The position numbers and the translations under genes were made by a program. A stretch of DNA of 64,000 nt, from assembly GCA_026724425.1 (NCBI GenBank), contig JAIUCV010000023.1:3038001-3102000 (forward strand), in the 5' to 3' direction. The notes under the pieces were generated by a model, which was given only the letters and a program-made list of their open reading frames with translations, made no database searches and was not told the DNA's origin. Each line of letters starts with the position of its first letter. Position 1 is the stretch's first letter. The DNA is from Erythrophleum ivorense (taxonomy: Eukaryota > Streptophyta > Magnoliopsida > Fabales > Fabaceae). Of the stretch, positions 37,801 through 48,019 are shown in pieces.

Positions 37801-38505
37801 TTTGTCACATAGGGCCCAATTGATGTCTAATTGTCACAAAATTTTATGTGAAGATACTAAACACTCCCAGTGACTTGTGCCAACTAGAAGAACCTAATTT
37901 GAATGTCTAGAGAGGGAGATATCAATTTTCAAAAAATCTGTCCAGTATCAGGAACTTCAACCGACCTCAGTTACTATTTAACCAGATTTTGAGTTCTACA
38001 CATGCCTGAAATGGTCGAGAGTTATTTTTTTCCTCTAGCTAACATCTGTAGTTTTCTAGATTGGTATCATTTGCATGGATTGGATTTTTTTAGAATTAAT
38101 TAGACATTTTTGAAATTTGCTACATACTTATGTGATAGTACTAGTGGACATCTTGACCTCTAAACTATTTCAAATGTCAAAAGTCCTTTGTGTTAGATGT
38201 TATAATCGGAACATATTTTTACCATAGAGTAGACATGTGTAGCTTCCAAAAATGGGTAAGAATACATGATTTCAATTTTTCTAGAATTAGTTATGATTTT
38301 TCAAAGTTGTGATAGAAATGAGGACAAATCTGACCGAAAATATATGTGTATTTTGAGCTTCCCTTCGAGTTCCACGAGATGTAGCCCACTTTTGATGATG
38401 AAAATGAGGTTTATTCATGTAATTAAATATGTGAATATGATTTATGAGCTCACATGGTCCACGTGACACTAAATAAAATTTTTATACGTGACGCAACGCT
38501 AATAA
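34880..38505 (+). repeat. L4 5' LTR
   Basis: Starts TGTAACATCTAGTTCTCTG. TATA box at 35461-35474, leader GAGGAGGAAGAAAAGG, candidate donors AAGGTATGG (35593) and AAGGTAATT (35779), 31-bp repeat zone 36790-36990. Truncated at GACGCAACGCTAA relative to L5. Confidence 0.87.
35461..35474 (+). promoter_or_regulatory. TATA box of L4 5' LTR
   Basis: TTATATATATATAAG, 582 bases into the LTR; it would drive the element's own transcript. Confidence 0.55.
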
Positions 38506-38944
38506 AATGAGAAGGGACCAGTGTATAGCCTCTTTCCTACCAAAGATGTTAGCCACATTCAATGTGTGAGATGTCCTAATGAGAAGACACTTAAAAGTAG
38601 AATATGGGTATAATTAGAAACTACAAGATATGAGAGGAAGGTTACAATGAATGCATGTAAAGTAAGTAAGTCTATAGAGTAAGAAAAGAAAGCTTAAGCA
38701 AAAAGGGTTGAAGTGGGAATCTGAGGATCCTATGAGGAGCGATGAGTGAAAAATTTAAAATACTCCCTAGTATTAGTATGACAGGATCCTAGAGAAGTAA
38801 ATGACAAAGAACCTACTTCGCACGAAGAGGATGATGTACTTTTGAGTTTAGCCTTAGTTATTATGAGCAATAGTTACTGGACTTAGTGAGTATGTATTTT
38901 ACTGTCAGATACAGTGATTTTAGGCTTTGAAGTCTCCCAAAAAT

Positions 38945-39039
38945 GGATCGCAGTAGATCCCAACATAGCACAGCAGGTTGTAGTAAACCCTAGGAGGGCT
39001 CTGAGAGGTCGTAGTAGACCCAAGGGTCACAGTGGATCC
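38945..39039 (+). repeat. Four-hairpin array with six-base loops, L4 copy
   Basis: Four short inverted repeats, each with a 6-base loop. 38945-38960: stem GGATC/GATCC, loop GCAGTA. 38976-38989: GGTT/AACC, loop GTAGTA. 39007-39020: GGTC/GACC, loop GTAGTA. 39024-39039: GGGTC/GATCC with one G-T pair, loop ACAGTG. The first three start exactly 31 bases apart. The stem sequence changes from unit to unit while pairing is kept. The same array is present in L8. Confidence 0.75.
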
Positions 39040-39545
39040 TACAGAGTTACAAAGAGCCCTAGTTATAGTATGATAGTTCTCTGGTGAGATGATGACCTAA
39101 GATAGTTTTTACAGAGTAGTTAGTCTCAAAGACCAGTACAGTTTCAACTAGCTTTTGTCTCAAAGTTTACAGATCTCCTGAGTCTGGTACACCATTACCA
39201 CAGAGATATGAAGGCTTTACTCAGACAATTAAACCACTGACTAGCTCTCTTTAGAGATGAGCATAGTGTATGGGATGAGGAAAGTAAGAAATTAACTTTC
39301 CAAAGTTAGAACTAGATGAACCACTACCTAGCAGATAGTAGCCTTGATCAAGGGATAGAAAGATCTCCCACATGACAGCTTATGTGTTCAGAAAGGGGTC
39401 AGGTGCAGTTTTACATGAGGTAAGTGGCACAGTATATCTTGAGTGAGCAAAACTGTGAGAATAGCTAGCATCCTACTAAAGCTCAATAGTAGTCAGTGCT
39501 AGTATGAGACACACATGTTAGGGCTATTAGTGTTAAAATGAGGGG

Positions 39546-39857
39546 CTATAAAATGCCACTGTAAGTGAGTAAAGAAAGTGAGCAAAAGTCCTGGCCTATA
39601 GAGACAGATCTAGTAGTAAATAGAGAAGTTAGGATTATTAAAAGTAGAAACTCCTCAAATGAGTTGTAATCCCAGTAAGTAGTTGTGATATGAGGCCTAT
39701 GATAGAAAAAAATGTGGATTGTAATCATGGGATAAGCTAGTAAAAAGAGACGCAGAGATGAATAGTGGATGGTACATGTAAATAAGTAAACAGACAAACA
39801 GAAACCTCTGATTGCTATAATGATTAGAAAAGATGATGAGATGTTATGAGAAGCCAT
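39546..39857 (-). CDS. Antisense frame in L4 internal region (103 codons, unknown)
   Basis: ATG-initiated frame on the strand opposite to L4, 103 codons, ending in a stop shared in position with the L8 copy (62282-62590, 102 codons). Both start MASHNISSSFLII and end SLSLLTYxGIL, with MITIHI, TYWDY/AYWDY and SFEEFLLL between. The product would be hydrophobic, with a possible membrane segment near residues 8-30 and another near 70-85. No known family is recognised. Some plant Ty3/gypsy elements carry antisense genes, but chance openness in related sequences is not excluded. Confidence 0.3.
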   Translation of the reverse strand: MASHNISSSFLIIIAIRGFCLSVYLFTCTIHYSSLRLFLLAYPMITIHIFFYHRPHITTTYWDYNSFEEFLLLIILTSLFTTRSVSIGQDFCSLSLLTYSGIL

Positions 39858-40833
39858 TGAAAGAGGTCATGGGAGACTTGATATGAAATGAGTTACCTCC
39901 CTACATGTGTAAATGAGTCTACTAAAAGAAACGTTAACCCCTACGACTAGGTTAAGACTAACTCAATATGATTAGTAAGCTCTCCCAAGATAGGCCTCTA
40001 GAGTTAGAAATTTCTTTCTCTTATGAGAAAGAACTAGCTAGCACTCTATAATAATAGAACTTTCATTATGGGCTAGCAATGAACATGCCCTAGCCGAGAG
40101 AAAATCCAAACGAGTGAAATTATTGAGAAAAACGTATAAAGCCAAGAAGAAGAGAAAGAATAGAGCAATTAGCCAGAAAAGAAAATAGTAAGAGGAAAGC
40201 ATACCCCAAATTTTGAGGATGAAATTTATTAAAGGGCGAAGAAATCTAACATCCGATCCTCTAAAAATGAGAGAAAACGTGAGAAACATAACGTACAATT
40301 TCTTCGTAAATGAACGAAACTCACCGAATACAAAAGAAAGTCTCCTAAAATGACTTAGTTAAGGTCCCAAAAAATTTGGGAAGCATTCTAGACTCCTAAA
40401 AATAAGAATCCCAAGCTCAGAGGAAAGAAAAATAGAGCTAGAATGAAAAAATAATTTCTTATGGAAAACTAACGACATGTAATGGTATTTTCGTAATTTT
40501 GACCAATTTTTGGAATTCACATAGAAGGGCTTTTTAAATGAAAGTTTTGAGTTCTCCAGGGATCTTAGAGGCCTTAAAAACCATGGAAAGCCCCAAGATA
40601 GTTAAAACCCCTCCTGTGGATGTTTTCCAAGGACGGTGCACCTGAACTTTGACCGATTCGTTCAAGAAGGTTTTAGCTTTGATTTGAGTGACTCCAAAGG
40701 CATTTTACTAAATTGGAAACCTAAATTTTTAATGGAAAATATGGTTCTAGAAAAGGAGCTAAAATGAAGTAGAAACAAAAATGCCAAAAACAAAGGGCAA
40801 AATAGGAATATTTGAAAAGTTCTTCTTCCTCCT

Positions 40834-40845
40834 TTATATATATAA
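40834..40845 (+). promoter_or_regulatory. TATA box of L4 3' LTR
   Basis: TTATATATATAAGGGG, 590 bases into the LTR. It could start transcripts reading into C2 sequence beyond L4. Confidence 0.5.
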
Positions 40846-42059
40846 GGGGCGCCCTTCTTCCCCCTTCATTTTGGTCAGCCAAGCTTTACCTAAAAACTAG
40901 AGAAAACCTTTGGGGATGAGGCACACAAGAGGAGGAAGAAAAGGAAGAAAAGGTATGGTTTCTTAGTAGTTTTTCATGCTTTCTTCCATCTAAACCCCCT
41001 CTCCTCCGTTCTTCTTTATTTCCTTTGATTAAAATGAAGTTTACAAAATATTTTTTAAGGGAGAAACTTAGGGAAAAATTCGGATTTAAAGAAAGGAGCT
41101 TGGAGAAAGCAAGATTCAAGTGAGAAAAAGTAAGAAATAAAGTAATTTCTTCTTCCATGGTTGCTACCTTTGGTTTCCCTCCTTCTCCATTTTGCCTAAC
41201 CTAAGAAACCCTAGGAGGATTGGTTTTTAGGCAAAACCAAGGGTGATTCTAAGGAAAAAGGGTGTGGAGATTAAGAATATGCAAAGAGAATTAACAAAAA
41301 AGCCATTAGATTTCAAGATGCAATTTCTAGGGTCACAATTGCATCTTGTAAAATCTGATTTAGTACAATGATTCTCAGGCCTAAATAAAAGTTTAAATGA
41401 GTTCCTAAGATCCCTAGAAGTCTCCTTATGTGCTTCCTCCTTTAAAAAAACTAAGCAAAGTCCAAGGGTAGCACAAATAAGCATAGTCTTGGCCTAGATG
41501 AGTTAGTATACCTGGGGAGAGTTTTAAATTTTTTCAAACTCATTCTTGAGTCATATATGATGAATGAAAATGATAGAAGGCCTTGGAAAAAATTTAGAAC
41601 TCATAGAAAATGAGTTAGTGCTTTATATTCCATATTATGACCTAAAGAAGCAACATGTAGCTAGACTCTTGGTTTTAATTGTGTGATGACTCCAAGATGC
41701 TTAAAAGGAGTCAAGAATCATATTTGAAAGGAAATAATGGAGCCTAAAATTTATTTGAAGGGTGCTGCTTCATTAGGTGCCATTTTGGAACCATAATGAG
41801 CTTTATAGGTCAAGGTAGTGTCTAAGCAAATTATATGGCCTTAGAATTGAGTTCATAAACCTAATTAGCTTCCATGAATTGTGTCTAGGCCAAGAGAAAT
41901 TATCCCCACACTTTTTGTGAGTGACCGAAGCAAGGAATGAAAATTCAAGAGAAAAAGTGTGTAATTGTATCCAAGGTAGCTTTCTCCACCTTCTCTCATG
42001 CATAGATGTGTGCTTAGCTTGTCTTAGAATGTGTGTATGTGTATTTTCAAGCCATAAAA

Positions 42060-42381
42060 AGTATGTTAACATAATTTTATATCATGGTTTCATGATGACA
42101 TATTATGTTTCTAAATGATATTATAATGTATGCTTAGGTTTGCATGAGTATGGTGAGGCCAAGAACCCTTAGCCATGGTGAGGATGAGCCAAGAACTCTT
42201 AACATGGTGAGGCCAAGGAAAGTATGTTAACATAATTTTATATCATGGTTTCATGATGACATATTATGTTTCTAAATGATGTTATAATGTGTGCTTGGGT
42301 TTTCATGAGTATGGTGAGGCCAAGAACCCTTAGCCATGGTGAGGATGAGCCAAGAACTCTTAACATTGGTTGAGACAAAGT
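42060..42381 (+). repeat. 161-bp tandem duplication in L4 3' LTR
   Basis: Two adjacent near-identical copies beginning AGTATGTTAACATAATTTTA (42060 and 42221). They differ at only about five positions over the first 150 bases. Absent from all other LTR copies in the window, so it arose after L4 inserted. Confidence 0.85.
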
Positions 42382-43582
42382 AAAGAGTCTCTCAAAAGTG
42401 AGATAGACTCTCAAGAGCATGGTTGAGTCTAAGAATCTCTTAAAGAATGGGTGAGGCAAGTCTAAAATCTATAAGTAAATGGATGAGGCCAATCCATTTG
42501 CTTGATAAGCCTTTGTATGCTATATGTGACTTTTTCAAATGCTAAAAATGCTCCTTGAATGATTGCACATGTCTACATGCCATGCATGAATTTATGAGAT
42601 TTATTTGCATCCATTATGTATGATTGAATGGGAGATGAGTTATTGGGGTTCTTTAAATCTCATTCCCTCCTCTCCAATGATCTAATATGCTAGGTGGACC
42701 AAGAGAGCAAGATAATGGAAGTCAACCACCTTGAAGATGAGAGGATGATATTAAAGTGTGTGAATTTTGCTACTTTAAGGCCATACAAATTGCAAGAGAT
42801 GTAACCAATAGGTGTATATGTATTATGATGTTATGAACACATGTATTTATGGTAATATGTCATGTATAAATTAGAGGATGCATTATGAGACCATTAGAAT
42901 GCAATTTGAGTATGTTGTGACAATGTGGCTTCTTGAATGAGTTTATATAATTGTGTATAATTGCAAGTGACATAGCAAAAATGAGAGGTATGAGGGTTGG
43001 GACCATTTGGGCAGCTCACACAAGTCCTAGTTATGCTTTTAGACTTGCCCAAGAGGTGCCAAACCCCAAGGAAAGCCATTTGGATTAGTTATGATTTTCT
43101 TAAGTTGTGACAGAAATGAGGACAAATCTGGCCAAAAATATATATCTGTATTTTGCGCTTCCCTTCGAGTTCCATGAGATGTAGGCCACTTTTGATAATG
43201 CAAATGAGTTGTATTTATGTAATTAAATATGTGAATGTGATGTATAAGCTAACATGGTCTATGTGACACTGAATGAAATTTTTATACGTGACTCAACGTT
43301 AAGAAATGCATTAAAATAATGCCATTTTCTTGCCTCTTGTATGAATTGCATGATGTGAGGCATAGATATAGTATGAAATGAGTCAGAAAATTATGGTGTT
43401 ACATCTAGAGAGGAATTACCTGTAGAGAACATGAAAATTAGTTGCGCCAATAGTGAGAGGCGAGTGAGATAGGCTCCAAGAGGTCCTCTCGCCACGACAA
43501 ACCTCCAACACACTGCGGTGATGTAAAGCTGTAAGAAGTGGACCCGAGAGTATTTGGGCATAGCGCAAATGTATTTAGCTAC

Positions 43583-46500
43583 TGTAACATCCGGTTCTCT
43601 GAAAACAAGAGAAAACGTGAGAAACATAACATACGATTGCTCTATAATTAAACAAAATTCACTTGATACAAAAGGAAGTCCCTAAAATGAGATAGTTAAG
43701 GTCCAAAAAAATTTGAGAAGCATTCTAGACTCCTAAAAATGAGAATCCCAGGCTCAGACGGAAAGAAAAATGGAGCTAAAATAAAGAAACAATTTCTTAC
43801 AAAAAGCTTACGAAACGTAATGGCATTTTCGTAATTGAGAAAGTTTTGGAATTCACATAGGAGGGCTTTTTAAATGAAAATTTTAAATTCTCTGGGATTC
43901 TTAGAGGCCCTAAAAACCATGGAAAGCTCCGGGACAGTTAAATTCCCTCTGGTGGATGTTTTTGAACGCCAGTGTACCCAAACTTTAACAGATTCATTTG
44001 GGAAGGTTTTAGCTTCAATTTGAGTAATTCCAAAAGCATTTGACTAACTTGGGAATCTAAATTTCATAATGAAAAAGATGGTTCTCAAAAAAGTGCTAAA
44101 ACAAAGGAGAAACAAAAATACCAAGAACAAAGGGCAAAATGGATATGTTTTGAAAAGTGTAAGTCCCTCCCACCTATATATATGATGTGCCCTTCTTCTC
44201 CCTTCATTATGTACGACTATGTTCTGCCCAAAACCAGAGGAAAACCCTAGGGGATGAGGCACACAAGAGGAGGAAGAAAAGGAGGAGAAATTCAAGGTAG
44301 AAAGGTATGGATTTTCAAGGCTTTTCATACTTTTTCTCTTTCAAACCTTTTCTCCTTCATTCTCCTTTATTTCCTATGATTATAATGAAATATATGGATC
44401 TTTTTTAAGGGAGAAATTGAGGGAAAAATTCAGATTTGAAGGGAGGAGCTTAAAGAACATAAAATTCAAGTGAGAAAAAGCAAGAAAACAAGGTAATTTC
44501 TCTTCCTATAGTTGTCATCTTTGGTTCCCTCCTCCTCCATTTTGCCTAAAATGAGAAAACCCTAGGAGGACTTGATTTTTAGGTAGAACCAAGGGTGAAT
44601 CTAAGGAAAAAGGGTGTGGAGATTAAGAATATGCAAAGGGAATCAACAAAAAACCATGAGATTTCAAGATGCAAGTTAAAGGGTTTCAATTGCGCCTTGT
44701 AAAATCTGATTTTGTATGATGATTCCTAGGCCTAAATAAGAGTTTAAATGAGCTCCTAAGATCCCTAAAAGGCTCCCCATATGCTTCTTCCTTAAGAAAA
44801 CAAAGCAAACTCCAAGGAGCTCCATTTCCTCCATAGCCTCAGCCAAGCAAGAATAGCATAGCAAGGGAGAGTTTTAAATTTTTCTAAGCCCATTCTTGAG
44901 TTATATGTGATGAATGAAAATGAGGGGGGGCCTTGGAAAAAATTTAGAACTCATAGAAAGTGAGTTAGTGCGTTAGGTTCCATATTATGGCCTAAAGAAA
45001 TAACATGTAGTTAGGCTCTTTGTTTTAATTGTGTGATAACTCCAAGAGGCTTAAAAGGAGTTAAGAATTATATTTGAAAGGAAAGAATGGAGCCTAGAAT
45101 TTATTTGAGGGGTGTTGCTTCATTAGGTGTATTTATGGACCATAATAAGGTTTATAGAGCAACCTAGTGTCTAAGCAAGTTGTATGACCTTAGAAATTAT
45201 TTCATAAACCTAATTGGCTTCCATAAATTGTGTTCAGGCCAAGAGAAATCTTCCCATACTTTTGTGGGTGTGTGGCCAAAGCAAGGGAGGGAATTTCAAG
45301 AGAAAAAGTGTGTGATTGTGTGCAAGGTAGCTCTCTCCACCTTCTCTCAGGCATGGATGTGTGCTTAGCTTGTCTTAGAATATGTGTATGTTCATTTTCA
45401 AGCTATGAAAAGTATGCTAGCATGATTTTATATGCCATGATTTCATGATGACATATTATGTTTCATATGATGTTTGGATGTGTGTTTGGGTTTGCTTGAG
45501 TGTGGTGAGGCTAAGAACCTTTAGCCATGATAAGGATGAGCTAAAAACCCTTAAGATTGGTTCAGACAAAGCAAAGAATCTCCCAAAAGCCAAGTGGGCT
45601 CCCAAGAGCATGGTTGAGTCTAAGAATGCATTAAAGAATGGGTGAGGCAAGTCCAATATCCACAAGAAATTGGGTGAGGCCAATCCACTTACTTGGCAAG
45701 CCTTTTTATGCTATGTATGACATTTTCAAATGATGAAAATGGTTCTTGAATGTTTGCACATGTCAACATGACCATACATGCATTTATGAGACTTGTTTGC
45801 ATCCATTATGTATGATTGAATGAGAGATAAGCTATTGGGATCTTTGAATCTCATTCCCTCCTCTCCAATGATCTAATGTGCTAGGTGGATCAAGTGGATA
45901 AGGTATTGGAAGCCAACCACCTTGAAGAAGAAAGCTTGACAACCTAATACATAGTTTTTGGTTCTTTAAGGCCATATTTGTATCAAAGCATGTAAACCCA
46001 TGATATGTATGGTCTATAACCTCTTAAACATCTGTAATTATGATATTATGCCATGTATGAATGAGAGAATATGTTATGTAGCCACTAGAATGTGAATTCA
46101 GTATAGGATGGAAAATTAGCTCCATGAATGGTTTGATAGATTATGCACATGTATGGATGAAATGGCCAAAATGAGATGCATGGAGTTTTGGACTATTTGG
46201 GAAGCTTACACAAGTCTTAATCATGCTTTTAGACTTGCCCAAAAGGTGCCAAATCCTAAGGAAAGCTATTTGGTTACTTTGGTACCTCATATGGAGCCAA
46301 AATTGACCATAATGGAACCCTATGTCACTTTTTAGTCAAAAGAGTTATTCTGGATCTGAGATTTGGCATGCAATTAGAGGTTGTTGAGAGCTTTTTGTAA
46401 AGATAAATAACATAATTTTTGGAGGTCTACAGAATATTTGATAAATTTCCAAAGTTGGCAAATTTTCTGATTTTGGTCTGTTGCAGTATTCATTTGGTCC

Positions 46501-47313
46501 GAAAATAAAATCTATCACACAAGGTCCAAATAATGTCCAATAGCTATGAAATTTTATACAGAGAAACTATAAATTGATAGTGACTTGTGCCAACTTGAAG
46601 CACCTCATTTAGAGGCCTAGAAAGGGAGATATGAATTTTTAAAAATTCTGTCTAGTATTAGGAGCTTCACCCGACCTCAATTACTGTTCTATTGAATTTT
46701 GGGTCTGGACATGCCTGAGCTAGTCTAGAAATATTTTTCCTCTCGAGCTAACATCCACATATTTCCATATTAGTATCATTTGTATAGATTGGATTTTTGG
46801 GGAATTAATTAAACATTTTTGAACTTTACTGCAGAAATCTGTAACAGCACCAGTGAGCAGTAGACCTCTGGACCTTTTCTGATGTCAAATGTCCTTTTTG
46901 ATGCATGTTATGGTCTGGAAATATTTTTAGTGCTAAGTAGACATTCTTAGATTTCCTTAATGACAAAGAATGCATGATTTTTATTTTTCTAAAATTAGTT
47001 ATGATTTTTTCAAAATTTGGTCAGAAAAGAGCCAAATCTGGCCGAAAATGGATATGAATATTTCATACTTCCCTTTGTGATTCTTGAGGTGTAGGTCAAT
47101 TTTAATGATTCAAATGAGTTGTATTCATGTAATTAAATATGAAAATGTGATGTTTGAGCTCATATGGTCCACGTGACACCGAATGGAGTTTTTATACGTG
47201 ACGTAACACTAAGAAATGCATTAAAATAATATCATTTTCTTGCCTCTTGTATAAATTGCTTGATGTGAGGCATAGATATAGTATGAAATGAGCTAGAATT
47301 ATATGGTGTTACA
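43583..47313 (+). mobile_element. L5: solo LTR of the L family (3731 bp)
   Basis: Starts TGTAACATCCGGTTCTCTG and ends GCTAGAATTATATGGTGTTACA. It is flanked by gctac (43578-43582) and gctgc (47314-47318), one mismatch. Complete LTR layout with TATA box 44174-44183, leader, donor-like AAAGGTATGG (44301), 31-bp repeat zone 45490-45695, and the 3' end block. It is inserted in C2, not in L4, which ends 179 bases to the left. Confidence 0.92.
44174..44183 (+). promoter_or_regulatory. TATA box of L5
   Basis: CTATATATATGATGTGCCC, 591 bases into the LTR. Confidence 0.55.
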
Positions 47314-47647
47314 GCTGCGATGAAGGTTCTGAAACTCTCATATTAACCTAGAAACCTTGGTGTTTTTTATGACAACATTAAGGGATGACTTAGAAACACT
47401 TGAAAGGGGTTCTTGAGAGTTAAAAATGAATGGGTAATAGATTTAAAGGCTTTTAATTGGAGAATTGTCTCACTCATGTACATGGATGCTTATAAATATT
47501 TGGTTAATGATTCTAATAATAATAAGGTTCAAATTTTCTCACTTTTTCCTAAATTGATTAATTTTAAACGGTGCTAGACCTTGATTTATGACCATCAATT
47601 GTATGTTTAAGCTTAATTACCATGATTAGAAGTTAGGGTCATCATAG

Positions 47648-47652
47648 ACATG
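47648..47652. repeat. Target-site duplication of C2 (right)
   Basis: gacat, identical to 32539-32543; beyond it the D LTR resumes. Confidence 0.88.
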
Positions 47653-47841
47653 GTCAGACATATATGAGAAAAGAGTGTAATTCAAAGAATTCCAATAACT
47701 CTTTTGCTCTTTCAAACATACATACATGGCACATTTTCAAGTCAAAGACTGCAAGCATGTACTAAAAGTCTATTGTAAGCATATATAAAAATTTTCTCAT
47801 GTCATACAAACTCATACATTGTCAAACATAGACTTTAAGGG

Positions 47842-48019
47842 TTTTTGGTCTAGTCTCACCCAATTCCTTGGGAGTTTTAGATTTGTCTCACCCACTTTTA
47901 GGGACTTTTGACTTAGCCTTACTCCTTTTTGAGACTTTTGGCTTTGTCTCACCCATTCTTAAGGACTTTTGGCATCTCCTCACCCATTCTAAGGGTCTTT
48001 TGGCATAACTTCACCTATT
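47842..48019 (-). repeat. 31-bp tandem repeat in the D LTR (about 5.7 units)
   Basis: On the plus strand, units begin TTTTGG or TTTTAG at 47842, 47874, 47905, 47935, 47966 and 47997. Each has a CTCACCCA-type core and ends GGAC/GAGAC. The period is 30-32 bases. Degenerate versions occupy the same place in every L-family LTR. Confidence 0.8.

Larger units (their letters stand above)
38506..40244 (+). mobile_element. L4 internal region
   Basis: Collinear with L8 (61896-63640, reverse) and, for its last 0.6 kb, with L1 (11239-11826). No sense frame over 60 codons. It contains a four-hairpin array (38945-39039), an antisense frame (39546-39857) and a terminal TTTTGAGGATGAAATTT..AAAGGGCGAAG tract, which is a decayed polypurine tract. 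The start of the internal region, with its PBS, is deleted. Confidence 0.85.
34880..43403 (+). mobile_element. L4: LARD-like element with two LTRs and a non-coding internal region
   Basis: Two LTRs flank 1.74 kb of internal sequence, with 5-bp duplications tccag (34875-34879) and tctag (43404-43408), one mismatch. No gag or pol is seen in the sense direction. The 5' LTR has lost its last ~110 bases together with the PBS and the start of the internal region (fusion at about 38505). The 3' LTR starts TCTAACATCC at 40245, with the TG changed to TC. Large LTRs around a non-coding internal region are the definition of LARDs. It would need Gag-Pol from a partner such as D. Confidence 0.88.
40245..43403 (+). 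repeat. L4 3' LTR with internal deletion and duplication
   Basis: Starts at 40245 after the decayed polypurine tract and ends ATTATGGTGTTACA at 43403. TATA box at 40834-40845. Relative to the 5' LTR it has a tandem duplication of about 161 bp (42060-42381) and lacks about 720 bp (join at about 43083, ATTTGGA to TTAGTTATGA), so it is 3159 bp. Confidence 0.87.
32544..47647 (+). mobile_element. C2: family C solo LTR (about 2.84 kb, split by L4 and L5)
   Basis: Starts TGTAACACCCCAAAATTAA and ends AGTTAGGGTCATCATA. It is flanked by perfect 5-bp duplications gacat (32539-32543 and 47648-47652). Own sequence lies at 32544-34879, 43409-43582 and 47319-47647. The first part has a GAGTCC..GGAGCTG and GGGAGTGGGTGCTG region (33690-33840) and a TTTCAGGTGAAGGCCC acceptor-like site at about 34047. 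The last parts carry GC-richer words such as GCCGCGGCC and CTGCGGCGAG. No internal region, hence a solo LTR. Superfamily not certain; the ends and 5-bp duplication fit an LTR retrotransposon. Confidence 0.85.

Noticed and set aside
44044..44328. Minus-strand frames with FSSFSSSSCVPHP, also at 35515-35751, 40886-41158 and 25367-25558
   Set aside because: Antisense reading of the GAGGAAGAAAAGG purine leader of the LTR; low complexity.
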